DNA from: Stenotrophomonas sp. 24(2023)
Lineage (GTDB): Bacteria > Pseudomonadota > Gammaproteobacteria > Xanthomonadales > Xanthomonadaceae
Direction: 5' to 3'
DNA length: 64,000 bases
Assembly: GCF_030913365.1 (NCBI RefSeq)
Contig: NZ_CP133160.1
Span: 2,135,001-2,199,000 of the forward strand
The notes below the pieces were generated by a model. It was not told the DNA's origin. It saw nothing but the letters and a program-made list of their open reading frames with translations, and did no database searches. The position numbers and the translations under genes are program-made. This document shows, one piece after another, positions 33,365-42,474 of the stretch. Within the stretch, counting starts at the first letter, position 1, and each line of letters begins with the position of its first letter.

Positions 33365-34501
33365 ATGACACGCAAGATCATCGACCTCGACACTGTCCAG
33401 CCCAACGGCAAGCGGGGTGAAACACAGCGCCCGGCCTTCACCAAGGTCAACGACAATTTCGCCGAGCTCTATGCCGGCCTGGAGGCGGCGCAGTCGGCGC
33501 TGCTGCATCTGGACGGCCGCGTCACCGGGCGCAACCGCCTCATCAACGGTGGTTTCCAGGTCTGGCAGCGCGGTACCACGCTGCCCGCCGCCAGCGGCCC
33601 CCGCTATGGGGCCGATCGCTGGTTGGTGAACGCGATCGGGTCGACGGTGGCGGTCACCCGCGAGGACATTCCGGCCGGCGGTGGTGCTGCGGGCAACCTG
33701 CTGGCCGGCTCGCGCTTCGCACTCCGGCTGGACGTCCAGAGCACTGCCGGTGCAGGCAACATGGCCCTGGTGCAGCAGCGCATCGAAGGTGTGCGGACGC
33801 TGTCGGGCCGCAAGGCCACGATCAGCTTCAAGGCACGCTCCAGCGTGGACGGCTTCCGGGTCGGTGTGGAGTTCCAGCAGTCCTATGGCACCGGGGGCTC
33901 CACCGCCCTGGACAGCATCGGCGCGGCGGTCACGCTCGATACGGTGTGGCGCTGGCATCAGGTCACCGTCGATGTTCCGGCCATCACCGGCAAGACCCTC
34001 GGCCCCGGCGACTACCTGCAGCTGAGCGTCTGGCTGGATGCCGGTGCCAGCTTTGCGGGGCGGGCCTTCGGTGCCGGCCAGAAAAGCGGCACGGTCCAGC
34101 TGGCCGAGATCCAGATCGAGGAGGGCGATACCGCCACCGCCTTCGAATACCGTGCCGAGGCACTGGAGCTGCTGCTGTGCCAGCGCTACTACGAGCAGGT
34201 CGATACGAACCGCGTGCTGGGCATCACCTACACCGCCAATGGCGATACCCGTGCCAGCGTTCCGTTCAAGGTATCCAAGCGCGTGCCACCGAAGGTCACC
34301 TCGCCCTCGAACGCGCTCAACATCGTGGGCTTCGGCAACGGGGGCGTGGTGGTCAACTTCAACGCCGGCAACCCCGGCTGGCAATCGACGGTGGACGCGG
34401 CGGTCATCGCCTCGCTGCCGAACGACATGCAGGGCTGGGGCGGCGTCGTTGTCTGGTCCACCACTTCGCAGGTCCTGGTCCAGGCCGATGCGGAGCTGTG
34501 A
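33365..34501 (+). CDS. tail fibre-like protein 2 (paralogue of the preceding fibre)
   Basis: A 378-aa paralogue with the same N-terminal 36 residues as fibre 1, no long coiled coil, the same GRNRLINGGFQVWQRG junction and a divergent beta-rich body. The final third carries LCQRYYEQVDTN, matching the partner. AAAGGA lies 8 bases before ATG 33365. Conserved ends and diverged middle suggest diversification of binding specificity after duplication. Confidence 0.65.
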   Translation: MTRKIIDLDTVQPNGKRGETQRPAFTKVNDNFAELYAGLEAAQSALLHLDGRVTGRNRLINGGFQVWQRGTTLPAASGPRYGADRWLVNAIGSTVAVTREDIPAGGGAAGNLLAGSRFALRLDVQSTAGAGNMALVQQRIEGVRTLSGRKATISFKARSSVDGFRVGVEFQQSYGTGGSTALDSIGAAVTLDTVWRWHQVTVDVPAITGKTLGPGDYLQLSVWLDAGASFAGRAFGAGQKSGTVQLAEIQIEEGDTATAFEYRAEALELLLCQRYYEQVDTNRVLGITYTANGDTRASVPFKVSKRVPPKVTSPSNALNIVGFGNGGVVVNFNAGNPGWQSTVDAAVIASLPNDMQGWGGVVVWSTTSQVLVQADAEL

Positions 34502-34504
34502 GTG

Positions 34505-34666
34505 ATGCCCGCGCCAGGCGACCGGCCCCTTCCCATCCGCTGCTTCACCACCAATGCCTCGCTGCGGCCCGGCCACCAGGTCGTCGTCTTCCGCGGACAG
34601 GCACCCTACACCGCATTGCCGTACAGGAGCGACAACCATGATTACCGCCGACGCCCAGCAGCTTGA
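34505..34666 (+). CDS. small phage protein (53 aa), overlapping gene L
   Basis: A 53-codon frame with ATG at 34505, three bases after the fibre 2 stop, GGAG 9 bases upstream and TGA at 34664-34666. It overlaps the start of gene L (34638) by 29 bp in another frame. The product is Arg/Pro-rich with a RPGHQVVVFRG core. No family recognised. It might only serve to couple translation into L. Confidence 0.4.
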   Translation: MPAPGDRPLPIRCFTTNASLRPGHQVVVFRGQAPYTALPYRSDNHDYRRRPAA

Positions 34667-35333
34667 GCCGGGTGGCCGCATCACCGTCTTCGAGCTGGAT
34701 GCCAGCAGCTTCGGTGCCGACCAGCTCTACTTCCATGCGCACCTGCAGTCCGGTGTGATCTGGTGGCAGGGGCAGGAGTACGGCGCCTGGCCCATCGAAG
34801 CCTCCGGTTTCGAGCGCACCAGCGACCAGCCGCCCAGCCCGCGCCTGCGGGTCAGCAACATCGATGGCCGCATCACCGCCATGTGCCTGATGTTCGACGA
34901 CCTGGTCGGTGCCCGCCTCATCCGCCGGCAGACGCTGGCCCGGTACCTGGATGCAGCCAACTTCGAGGACGGCAATCCCAGTGCCGACCCCAACGAGCAT
35001 TTCCCGGATGAAGTCTGGTTCATCGAACGCAAGATCGGTGAAGACAAGGAAATGGTGGAGTTCGAACTGACCACGGCCATCGACCTCAACGGCGAGCAGC
35101 TGCCCGGACGGCAGATCATCGCCGGCATGTGCGGCTGGCTGGTGCGCGGCGGCTACCGCGGTGCCTACTGCGGCTACAACGGCCCGCCGGTGGCCGACGC
35201 CGACGATGTGGCCACCAGCGATCCGGCCCGCGACCAGTGTGGCGGGCGCGTGCGCAGCTGCAAGCTGCGCTTCGGGCAGGACAAGCCCTTGCCTTACGGC
35301 GGCTTCCCCGCCGCTGGCCTGCTGCGCTCCTGA
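34638..35333 (+). CDS. phage minor tail protein L (Fe-S tip protein)
   Basis: A 231-aa gpL homologue. The N-terminal half (LEPGGRITVFELDASSFGADQLYFH) is typical. The C-terminal half carries four cysteines (CGWL, YCGYNG, DQCGG, SCKLRFG), the pattern that binds a 4Fe-4S cluster in lambda gpL. AGGAG at 34624-34628 marks the ATG at 34638. It is followed by a terminator hairpin before gene K. Confidence 0.88.
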   Translation: MITADAQQLEPGGRITVFELDASSFGADQLYFHAHLQSGVIWWQGQEYGAWPIEASGFERTSDQPPSPRLRVSNIDGRITAMCLMFDDLVGARLIRRQTLARYLDAANFEDGNPSADPNEHFPDEVWFIERKIGEDKEMVEFELTTAIDLNGEQLPGRQIIAGMCGWLVRGGYRGAYCGYNGPPVADADDVATSDPARDQCGGRVRSCKLRFGQDKPLPYGGFPAAGLLRS

Positions 35334-35357
35334 GCGCAGCGCCATTTCCTTCTTCCC

Positions 35358-35381
35358 GGCCCGCTCGCGCGGGCCTTTTTT
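35358..35381 (+). terminator. intrinsic terminator between L and K
   Basis: GGCCCGC (35358-35364) and GCGGGCC (35369-35375) with a TCGC loop, followed by TTTTTT. It has the same loop and layout as the terminator at 28686 and ends 11 bp before gene K. Confidence 0.88.
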
Positions 35382-35392
35382 ATGGGTGAAAC

Positions 35393-36133
35393 ATGCAACC
35401 GACAACCCTGACGGCCATCCAGGCGCATGCCGTGGCCGAGTACCCGCGCGAGTGCTGCGGGCTGATCGTGGCCATTGATGGCCAGGAGTGCTACCTGCCC
35501 TGCCGGAACACGGCCGGCACGCCCAGCGAGCACTTCCGCCTGCCCGCCGAGGACTATGCCGCGGCCGAGGACCAGGGCGAAGTGCTGGCACTGGTGCACA
35601 GCCATCCCGATGCTGCGGCCACGCCTTCGGATGCTGACCGGGTGATGTGCGAGCGCAGCGGCCTGGCCTGGCACATCATCAGCGTCGGCCAGGTCGCGGG
35701 CCAGCCGCCGGAGTGCGGCGATCTGCAGACCCTCCAGCCCAGTGGCTATCTGGCCCCGCTGGTCGGCCGCCAGTTCGCCCACGGCGTGCTGGACTGCTAC
35801 AGCCTGGTGCGCGACTTCCATGCCCGCCAATTGGGCATCACGCTGCACGACCACGCCCGCGAAGACGACTGGTGGAGCCGCGGCCAGGACCTGTACAGCC
35901 TGGAGCGCCTGCATGCTGAAGGCTTCGACCTGGTCCAGGGCCCGCCGCGGCGTGGCGACATGATCCTGATGCAGATCCGGGCACCGGTCACCAACCATGC
36001 CGGCATCTACCTGGGGGATGGCCAGATGCTGCACCACCTGCACGGGCGCCTGTCCGAGATCGTGCCCTATGGCGGCATGTGGGCCGAGCGCACCCGCTGC
36101 ATCGTGCGCCATCGCGAGGTGCGCCATGACTGA
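35393..36133 (+). CDS. tail assembly protein K (JAB/MPN plus NlpC/P60)
   Basis: A 246-aa two-domain peptidase. The N-terminal JAMM metalloprotease domain carries VHSHPDAAATPSDAD (about residues 67-81). The C-terminal NlpC/P60 domain has the catalytic Cys in GVLDCYSLVRDF (about 132) and His in NHAGIYLGDG (about 202). Homologous lambda gpK acts in tail tip assembly and cuts peptidoglycan at entry. The ribosome site is weak (GGGTG), in line with the terminator just upstream. The stop overlaps gene I by 8 bp. Confidence 0.9.
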   Translation: MQPTTLTAIQAHAVAEYPRECCGLIVAIDGQECYLPCRNTAGTPSEHFRLPAEDYAAAEDQGEVLALVHSHPDAAATPSDADRVMCERSGLAWHIISVGQVAGQPPECGDLQTLQPSGYLAPLVGRQFAHGVLDCYSLVRDFHARQLGITLHDHAREDDWWSRGQDLYSLERLHAEGFDLVQGPPRRGDMILMQIRAPVTNHAGIYLGDGQMLHHLHGRLSEIVPYGGMWAERTRCIVRHREVRHD

Positions 36134-36740
36134 CCGCCTGCGTACGATCCGCCTGTACGGCAAGCTGGGCGCCCGCTTCGGGCGCCGGTTCCGGCTGGCG
36201 GTCAACAGCCCGGCTGAGGCCGTGCATGCCCTGTGCGTGATGCTGCCCGGCTTCCAGCAGTACCTGCTGGGGGCCAGGGCCAAGGGCATGGAATTTTCCG
36301 TCTTTGCCGGCAGGCAGAATCTGTCCGCCGAGCAGTTGCATGACCCGCCCGGCCAGGACGACATCCGCATTGCACCGGTGCTGCTCGGCAGCAAGCGTGG
36401 TGGCCTGCTGCAGACGATCGCGGGCGTTGTGCTGATCGTGGCCGGCAACATCATCAACGGGCTGAGCTATGGCTGGGCCGGGCCGGTAGGCACCGCCATG
36501 ATGAAGCTGGGGTGGGGCTTGGTGTTCGGTGGTGTCACCCAGCTGCTGTCTCCTCAACCGAGGGGAGTGGGGGCCAGGGACAGCCCGGAAAACCAGCCCA
36601 GTTACAGCATGAATGGCACGATCAATACCCAGGCACAGGGCAATCCCGTACCCATCGCCTACGGCGGCCATGACAGCAAGGGCATGTTCGTGGGTTCAGC
36701 CGTGATCAGCGGCGGCATCCTGGCGGAGGACCAGCTTTGA
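36126..36740 (+). CDS. tail assembly protein I
   Basis: A 204-aa gpI homologue with a ubiquitin-like N-terminal half (TIRLYGKLGARFGRRFRL, PGFQQYLLGARAKG) and a glycine-rich hydrophobic middle (LLQTIAGVVLIVAGNIINGLSYGWAGPVG). The end, NPVPIAYGG...GSAVISGGI, is typical. ATG 36126 overlaps gene K. It escorts J during tip assembly and is normally not in the finished tail. Confidence 0.85.
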   Translation: MTDRLRTIRLYGKLGARFGRRFRLAVNSPAEAVHALCVMLPGFQQYLLGARAKGMEFSVFAGRQNLSAEQLHDPPGQDDIRIAPVLLGSKRGGLLQTIAGVVLIVAGNIINGLSYGWAGPVGTAMMKLGWGLVFGGVTQLLSPQPRGVGARDSPENQPSYSMNGTINTQAQGNPVPIAYGGHDSKGMFVGSAVISGGILAEDQL

Positions 36741-39700
36741 AACCGATCATCCAGACCCAGCCACGCGGGCACAGCGTGGCAGCAGCGGCACTGGCCGGTG
36801 CCAAGAAAGGCAAGAGCAACGCCCGCACGCCGGTGGAGACCCCGGACAGCCTGCGGTCCATGGCGGTGGCACGCGTCATCGACCTGGCCAGCGAAGGCGA
36901 GATCCGCGGCCTGGTGGCCGGCCAGCAGTCGGTGTTCCTTGACCAGGTGCCGGTACAGAACCCGGATGGCACGCTGAACTTTTCCGGCGTCCAGGTCGAA
37001 ACGCGTTCCGGTACCCAGGACCAGGAGCACATCGCCGGGTTCCCTTCGATCGAGAACGAAGTCGGCGTCAACGTCGAACTGCGCAGCGACTCCCCGATCG
37101 TGCGGACGGTGTCCGGTGCCGACCTGTCGGCGGTACGCATCCGCTTTGCGGTGCCCGCGCTGCAGAAGACCAACACCGAAAACGGCGATACCGAGGGCTA
37201 CCGCATCGTCTATGCGGTTGACCTGGCCACCGACGGCGGACCGTTCAGCACCGTGCTGACCGATGCCTTCAGCGGCAAGACCACCTCGCAGTACGAGCGC
37301 AGCCGCCGTATCGACCTGCCCAGCGGCAGCCAATGGCAGGTGCGGATCCGCCGGCTGACGGCCAATGCCAACAGCAGCACCGTTGCCGACACCGTCAACG
37401 TGCTGTCGATGACCGAGATCATCGATGCCAAGCTGCGCTACCCCAACTGCGCACTGGCCGCGGTGCAGGTCGATGCCAGCCAGTTCCAGAACATCCCCAG
37501 CCGCGCCTACCAGTTGTGGGGCCGCGTGGTGCGCGTGCCGTCCAACTACGATCCGCTCACCCGCAGCTACACCGGTGTATGGGACGGTACGTTCAAGAGC
37601 AGTTGGACCAACAACCCGGCCTGGGTGTTCTTCGACATCGTCACCAACGACCGGTTCGGCCTGGGCCATCGCATCCCGCTGGACTGGGTGGACAAGTGGC
37701 GGCTGTACCAGATCGCGCGCTACTGCGATGAGCCGGTCAGCGATGGGCAGGGGGGCAAGGAGCCGCGCTTCACCTGCAGCCTGTACCTGCAGACCCGCGC
37801 CGAGGCCTACCGCGTGCTGCAGGACATGGCCAGCATGTTCCGCGGCATCAGTTTCTACGCCAGTGGCCAGGTGATGGCGGCGGCGGACATGCCCAAGGAT
37901 CCGGTGCAGACCTACAGCCAGGCCAACGTGGTCGATGGCCGTTTCCGCTACTCCGGCAGCGGGCGCAAGGCGCGCCACACGGTTGCCCTGGTGTCCTGGA
38001 GCGATCCGGAGGACTTCGGCCGGCAGAAGGTGGAAGTGGTACAGCACCTGCCCGGTGTGGCGCGCTACGGCATCAACCAGATGGAGGTGACGGCCGTGGG
38101 CTGCCACTCGCGTTCGCAGGCGCAGCGCGTGGGCAACCACATCCTGTACACGGAAATGCTGGAAACCGAAACGGTCAGCTTCTCGGTCGGGCTGGATGCC
38201 CTGGGCTGCATGCCCGGGGACATCATCCAGGTGGCCGACGCGAACCGTGCAGGCCGGCGCAATGGCGGCCGCATCCGCAGTGCAGGCCCGCGCACGCTGG
38301 TGCTGGACAAGGCGCCGGACCAGGTCGCGGCAGGCGACATCCTGCGTGCGACGCTGCCCAATGGCCATTCCGAAGCGCGCACGGTGCAGTCGGTGAGCGG
38401 CGACACCCTCACCGTGACAGCACCGTGGTCCGCGGTGCCGGTGGCGCAGTCGGTATGGGCACTGGAATCACCCGAACTGGCCCTGCAGCAGTTCCGTGTG
38501 CTGGCGATTACCGAAGGTGATGGTGTCACCTATGAAATCACCGCGCTCAAGCATGTGCCGGGCAAGTTCGCGGCCATTGATGACGGCACGCGCCTGGAGC
38601 CGCTGCCCATCAGCATCGTGCCACCGAGCGTGCAGCCGCCACCGGCCAACGTACGCATGGCATCGCGCGCGGTGGTCGACCAGGGTATCGCCACCTCGGT
38701 GCTGACCATTGAATGGGATGCCGCCGACAAGGCGATCGCCTATGACGTGGAATGGCGCCGTGGCGATCTGAACTGGGTCCGCATCGGGCGGGTCGGGACC
38801 CAGAGCGCCGAAGTCCGTGGCATCTACGCCGGCCAGTACCTGGCCCGGGTACGTGCCGTGAACGCGCTGGGGGCGGTATCCCAGCCTGCGCTCAGTGCCT
38901 TGACCGCGATTGCAGGCAAGACCACGCCGCCTCCGGCACTGGCGTCGCTGGCCTGCCGCAGCCGGGTCTTCGGCATCGACCTGGCGTGGGCCTTCCCCAC
39001 CGGCGCGGGGGATACCGAACGCACCGAGCTGTGGCACGCCACCAGCCCGGACCGCAGCCAGGCCACCAAGCTGGGCGACTTCGCCTACCCCCAGGCCACG
39101 CACCAGATGAATGGCCTGGCCGCCGGTGCACGCTTCTGGTTCTGGGGGCGGTTGGTTGATCGCAGCGGCAACGTCGGGCCGTGGTATCCGGCCGCTGCAG
39201 GGGTGATGGGCGAAGCCAGCAGCAACGCCGCCGACTATGACGCGTACTTTGCCGGGCGCATCAACGAAAGTGCCCTGGGCCAGCAGCTGCAGCAGACCCT
39301 GCAGCGGGTGGGCCAGGTGGCTCCCCTGGTCTGGGATGCCGCCGCCAGCTATGCGCCCGGGCAGACGGTCATCCACCTTGGCCGCATCTGGAGCTGGCAG
39401 GGCACGGCGGCCGGCAACGAGACCCCGCCCGGCACGCGCTGGAAGGACATCGGTCAGGCCGTTGCCGAGGCCGGTGCCGTCGTCGGCCGCCTGGACTCGC
39501 TGGCGCTGGATGTGGCCACCATCGATGGCAAGGTCACCGCGCAGGGCGAGAAGGTGGATGGCCTGTTCGCGCAGGTCAGTGACCACAGTGCCGGCGAAGA
39601 GGACTACAACGTCGGCGAGAACGATGCCAGTTCGGGCGCGATCACCGTCTACAGCGTGATGGCCGAAAAGGATGCCGCGCTGGCGCGGCGCGTGGATACC

Positions 39701-40225
39701 GTTGAAGCGCAGATCGATGGCGTGCCCGGCAAGATCGAAGGGGTCAGTGCGGCGGTCCAGCAGGTATCGCAGGCGGTGGTGAACCTGGATGGCAAGGTCA
39801 GTGCGACGTACACCGTCAAGGCACAGATCACCAGTGCCGGCCAGATCTACATGGCCGGCATGGGCCTGGGGGTGGAACAGCAGCCCGATGGCAGCTACCA
39901 GAGCCAGATCCTGATGCAGGCCGACCGCTTCGCGCTGTTCAACAAGAACAGTGGCCAGGTCAGCGCACCGTTCGTGGTGCAGGGCGGGCAGACGTTCATC
40001 AACCAGGCCTTCATCGCCAACGGCACGATCCAGAACGCGATGATCGGTGATGTCATCCAGTCCAATGCCGTGGGCATCGATGGCCAGCCGCGCTGGAAAC
40101 TGGACAAGAACGGCACGCTGACAATGAATGGTGCGGGCAATGGCGGGCGCCTGACGATCAACGACAACGTCATCAATGTGTACGACAGCAACGGGCAGGT
40201 GCGTGTCCGGATGGGGATCTGGTAA
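36737..40225 (+). CDS. host specificity protein J
   Basis: A 1162-aa central tip protein with the gpJ hub domains in the first 600 residues (SLRSMAVARVIDLASEGEIRGLV, SSWTNNPAWVFFDIVTNDRFGLG), fibronectin III-like repeats from about 635 to 830 and a coiled-coil/beta tail ending GQVRVRMGIW. The start is TTG at 36737, overlapping the I stop as TTGA, with GGAGG 8 bases upstream. In lambda, J binds the host receptor. It is as long as lambda gpJ (1132 aa), so the tip is full-size though the tape is short. Confidence 0.9.
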   Translation: MKPIIQTQPRGHSVAAAALAGAKKGKSNARTPVETPDSLRSMAVARVIDLASEGEIRGLVAGQQSVFLDQVPVQNPDGTLNFSGVQVETRSGTQDQEHIAGFPSIENEVGVNVELRSDSPIVRTVSGADLSAVRIRFAVPALQKTNTENGDTEGYRIVYAVDLATDGGPFSTVLTDAFSGKTTSQYERSRRIDLPSGSQWQVRIRRLTANANSSTVADTVNVLSMTEIIDAKLRYPNCALAAVQVDASQFQNIPSRAYQLWGRVVRVPSNYDPLTRSYTGVWDGTFKSSWTNNPAWVFFDIVTNDRFGLGHRIPLDWVDKWRLYQIARYCDEPVSDGQGGKEPRFTCSLYLQTRAEAYRVLQDMASMFRGISFYASGQVMAAADMPKDPVQTYSQANVVDGRFRYSGSGRKARHTVALVSWSDPEDFGRQKVEVVQHLPGVARYGINQMEVTAVGCHSRSQAQRVGNHILYTEMLETETVSFSVGLDALGCMPGDIIQVADANRAGRRNGGRIRSAGPRTLVLDKAPDQVAAGDILRATLPNGHSEARTVQSVSGDTLTVTAPWSAVPVAQSVWALESPELALQQFRVLAITEGDGVTYEITALKHVPGKFAAIDDGTRLEPLPISIVPPSVQPPPANVRMASRAVVDQGIATSVLTIEWDAADKAIAYDVEWRRGDLNWVRIGRVGTQSAEVRGIYAGQYLARVRAVNALGAVSQPALSALTAIAGKTTPPPALASLACRSRVFGIDLAWAFPTGAGDTERTELWHATSPDRSQATKLGDFAYPQATHQMNGLAAGARFWFWGRLVDRSGNVGPWYPAAAGVMGEASSNAADYDAYFAGRINESALGQQLQQTLQRVGQVAPLVWDAAASYAPGQTVIHLGRIWSWQGTAAGNETPPGTRWKDIGQAVAEAGAVVGRLDSLALDVATIDGKVTAQGEKVDGLFAQVSDHSAGEEDYNVGENDASSGAITVYSVMAEKDAALARRVDTVEAQIDGVPGKIEGVSAAVQQVSQAVVNLDGKVSATYTVKAQITSAGQIYMAGMGLGVEQQPDGSYQSQILMQADRFALFNKNSGQVSAPFVVQGGQTFINQAFIANGTIQNAMIGDVIQSNAVGIDGQPRWKLDKNGTLTMNGAGNGGRLTINDNVINVYDSNGQVRVRMGIW

Positions 40226-40554
40226 TGGCAGCGGGGATGCAGATTTTCGGCGCGGATGGGCAGATGTGGTTCGACACCAATGACCGTGCAGGCAAGGTCA
40301 TGGGGGACCTGCGGGTCAGTGGGAACACATCTGTCCTTGTCGGCATGGGGGGCATGGGGCAGCCGTTCGCCATTCTTCCATCCACCTATTGGGACAGTTG
40401 GCAGGACCAGAATGGAAACCAGTTTTCCGCGCCGACCATGGGCTTCATGAATTTCTCCCGGCCTGGTGCGGTTGATGGCGACTACCTCAACATCAACTTC
40501 ACCTTCGCTACCACGTCCAACCCGAATGCCTATCTTTTCTACGGGTGCTTCTGA
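40225..40554 (+). CDS. tail tip-associated protein, short form 1
   Basis: A 109-aa protein beginning in a TAATG overlap with J. The first 32 residues follow a pattern repeated in the next three genes: a Gly, alternating hydrophobics, N/G-x-D-G, then D and R before V-x-G (MQIFGADGQMWFDTNDRAGKVMG). The rest is Asn/Phe/Tyr-rich and beta-like. No family name is assigned. It may decorate J or be an alternative receptor binder. Confidence 0.6.
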   Translation: MAAGMQIFGADGQMWFDTNDRAGKVMGDLRVSGNTSVLVGMGGMGQPFAILPSTYWDSWQDQNGNQFSAPTMGFMNFSRPGAVDGDYLNINFTFATTSNPNAYLFYGCF

Positions 40555-41264
40555 TGTCTGTCGGTCTTGAAGTCATCAACGACAGTGGCGTGCCTGTCCT
40601 TGTGAACGCGCACGCGTTCGCATTCTTCGCCGCGGGAAAGGGCGTTCAGTCCATCGGCAGCAACACCTCCCCGCTCGGCGAGAGCGGGTCGGTCAGCCTG
40701 CCGCAGCAGAGCGTTCCGTACCTGGTGTTCATCCGCTGCAATGGTGGTTCCACGCGGATCAGTTCAGGCAATGCTGGTTTTTCCTGGAACATGGCACAGG
40801 GAACGACAAGCTTTGAGTGGTGGGCCTGGGGCCGCGCGGTGCCCAGCAACCGGGTCGGCATGCAGGTCGTCAATGCCGATGGTTCGCTGCAGTGGGACAT
40901 GAGCAGCCGACCGCTGCGCATGGCGGGGCTGGTGAACATGTCCGGTGCCAGGGCCCCCATTCCCAGCGAAACGTCCAACGACAACATCCTGGTCGGGGAT
41001 CTGGTCAACGGTCCGGGCAACAACCTTGCCTACCTGCTGTCAGATGTAGGGTTGTGCCACGACGTGTACGCCGTACAGGGCGGTGGCCCTACCATCCGTA
41101 CCAACATGCGCTACATGGCGGCCATCAGCACGCCAACCGCATCACATCTGCGCGTCAACTTCTGCAGGCGTGCCGCCAACCGCCAGCGCTCGCTCAGCGG
41201 GGCGTCCTACCAGACGTTCGCCTCGCGCCTGCCGAGCTACGTGCTGGCGGCCTACACCTACTGA
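40554..41264 (+). CDS. tail tip-associated protein, long form 1
   Basis: A 236-aa protein overlapping the previous stop (TGATG). It contains two copies of the tip motif: a degenerate one at residue 2 (VGLEVINDSGVPV) and a clear one at 101 (VGMQVVNADGSLQWD). Between them lies an Ala/Gly/Ser-rich beta domain. It is the same size and layout as the gene at 41665. Confidence 0.6.
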   Translation: MSVGLEVINDSGVPVLVNAHAFAFFAAGKGVQSIGSNTSPLGESGSVSLPQQSVPYLVFIRCNGGSTRISSGNAGFSWNMAQGTTSFEWWAWGRAVPSNRVGMQVVNADGSLQWDMSSRPLRMAGLVNMSGARAPIPSETSNDNILVGDLVNGPGNNLAYLLSDVGLCHDVYAVQGGGPTIRTNMRYMAAISTPTASHLRVNFCRRAANRQRSLSGASYQTFASRLPSYVLAAYTY

Positions 41265-41384
41265 TCGCCAGGGCTGGGGCGCGGCGTTGGGCGAAGAGCG
41301 CCGACAACGCGCGGTGCATCGGCCAATCCTTCATTCGCATCTTCAACGCGGCCAGGAGCTGCGTGCACACAAGGGAGTACGGTA

Positions 41385-41663
41385 ATGCCAGCAGGAATCC
41401 AGGTATTCAATGCCGATGGCAGTCTGGGCTACGACCCGCAGGGGCGCCTGTTCCGGGTGCTGGCCAGGATCAGCTATGGATCGGGCAACGGCAGCGCGGG
41501 TTTCTCGCGCCAGCCGGAAGACACCGACCTGACGCCGGTCACGCTGAGCCAGTATTCGCCCGTCTTCACCATCAACACCGCGGCCAGCATCATCAGCTGG
41601 GATTTCGCCAACGTACCGGCCAACCGCCGTTACGGCGGCTTCGTCGAAATCTGGGCACGCTGA
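41385..41663 (+). CDS. tail tip-associated protein, short form 2
   Basis: A 92-aa paralogue of the 40225 protein. The start PAGIQVFNADGSLGYDPQGRLFRVL carries the tip motif and the remainder is a single beta-rich domain ending in an aromatic-rich strand. AAGGGAG lies before the ATG. A 120-bp gap separates it from the previous gene. Confidence 0.6.
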   Translation: MPAGIQVFNADGSLGYDPQGRLFRVLARISYGSGNGSAGFSRQPEDTDLTPVTLSQYSPVFTINTAASIISWDFANVPANRRYGGFVEIWAR

Positions 41664-41664
41664 C

Positions 41665-42363
41665 ATGACCGCTGGCATCAAGATCATCAACGACTGGGGC
41701 ACGGTGCTCATCGATGACACCTTCCCGACCCTGGCCATGGTGGCCCAGGGAACATCGACGCTGGTCCGCAGCGACAATGTCACCGACCCGGGGGGCAGCG
41801 CCTACATCGGCAACTACAGCGGCGTTGTTGCTGTGCGCTCCTCCTCGGTGGCGGGCTACCAGTACTTCAACGAGATCGACGGCTACCCGGCCGGGTTCTA
41901 CCTGTTCGGGCCGGCAGGCGCTGTCGTGCAGTGGTACGTGTATGCCCCCCCGCAGGAGCCACCGAGCAACGTCGGCCTGATCATCAGGGATGGCGCGGGG
42001 CGGCTGATGTTCGATGCCGGCCGGAAAGCCGCGCGCGTGGCGGGGCTGCGCTCGGCCAGCAGCCGGCCGGGCTGGCAGGGGACCGCCTCGTTCGATGGGT
42101 CCCGTGCCTGGGCCGTGATGCCGCTGGCATCGGCCATCGATTCGGTGAACACGTTCCGGCGCTGGGGCGCGCCCGATGAGTACTACCAGTACGAAGATGT
42201 GAGCGTGTCCGGGGGAGCGGTCAACGGGGGCACCGTCACCTTCGGCATGACCCCGTCCAGCCGGCGTACCTATGGCCCCGCCTTTGGAACGCGTCCGCCG
42301 GCCGGCTTTTCCTACAACACCCACAACGCCGCGCTCGCGGTGATCGACGTGACCAACTACTGA
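41665..42363 (+). CDS. tail tip-associated protein, long form 2
   Basis: A 232-aa paralogue of the 40554 protein with motif copies at residue 2 (AGIKIINDWGTVLIDD) and about 102 (VGLIIRDGAGRLMFD). It is the last gene of the tail module. A GCCCGGGG/CCCCGGGC stem-loop (42371-42393, no T-tract) follows, and dusA begins 111 bp after its stop. Function unknown. Confidence 0.6.
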   Translation: MTAGIKIINDWGTVLIDDTFPTLAMVAQGTSTLVRSDNVTDPGGSAYIGNYSGVVAVRSSSVAGYQYFNEIDGYPAGFYLFGPAGAVVQWYVYAPPQEPPSNVGLIIRDGAGRLMFDAGRKAARVAGLRSASSRPGWQGTASFDGSRAWAVMPLASAIDSVNTFRRWGAPDEYYQYEDVSVSGGAVNGGTVTFGMTPSSRRTYGPAFGTRPPAGFSYNTHNAALAVIDVTNY

Positions 42364-42370
42364 GCGCTTT

Positions 42371-42393
42371 GCCCGGGGCTGGCGCCCCCGGGC
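42371..42393 (+). terminator. stem-loop at the end of the tail module
   Basis: GCCCGGGG (42371-42378) pairs with CCCCGGGC (42386-42393) around a 7-base loop. There is no following T-tract. By position it ends the tail operon before dusA. Confidence 0.4.
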
Positions 42394-42474
42394 TGGTCCG
42401 CCCGCCGCCATTCAGCCGGCCGGTGTAAACTATTGATCTCACTGGCAATGCCAGGCTCCACGATCAACCGCCCG

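Noticed and set aside
33174..33368. 64-codon frame before fibre gene 2
   Set aside because: TTG start, no clear ribosome site and no recognisable sequence. Listed only as content of the gap.
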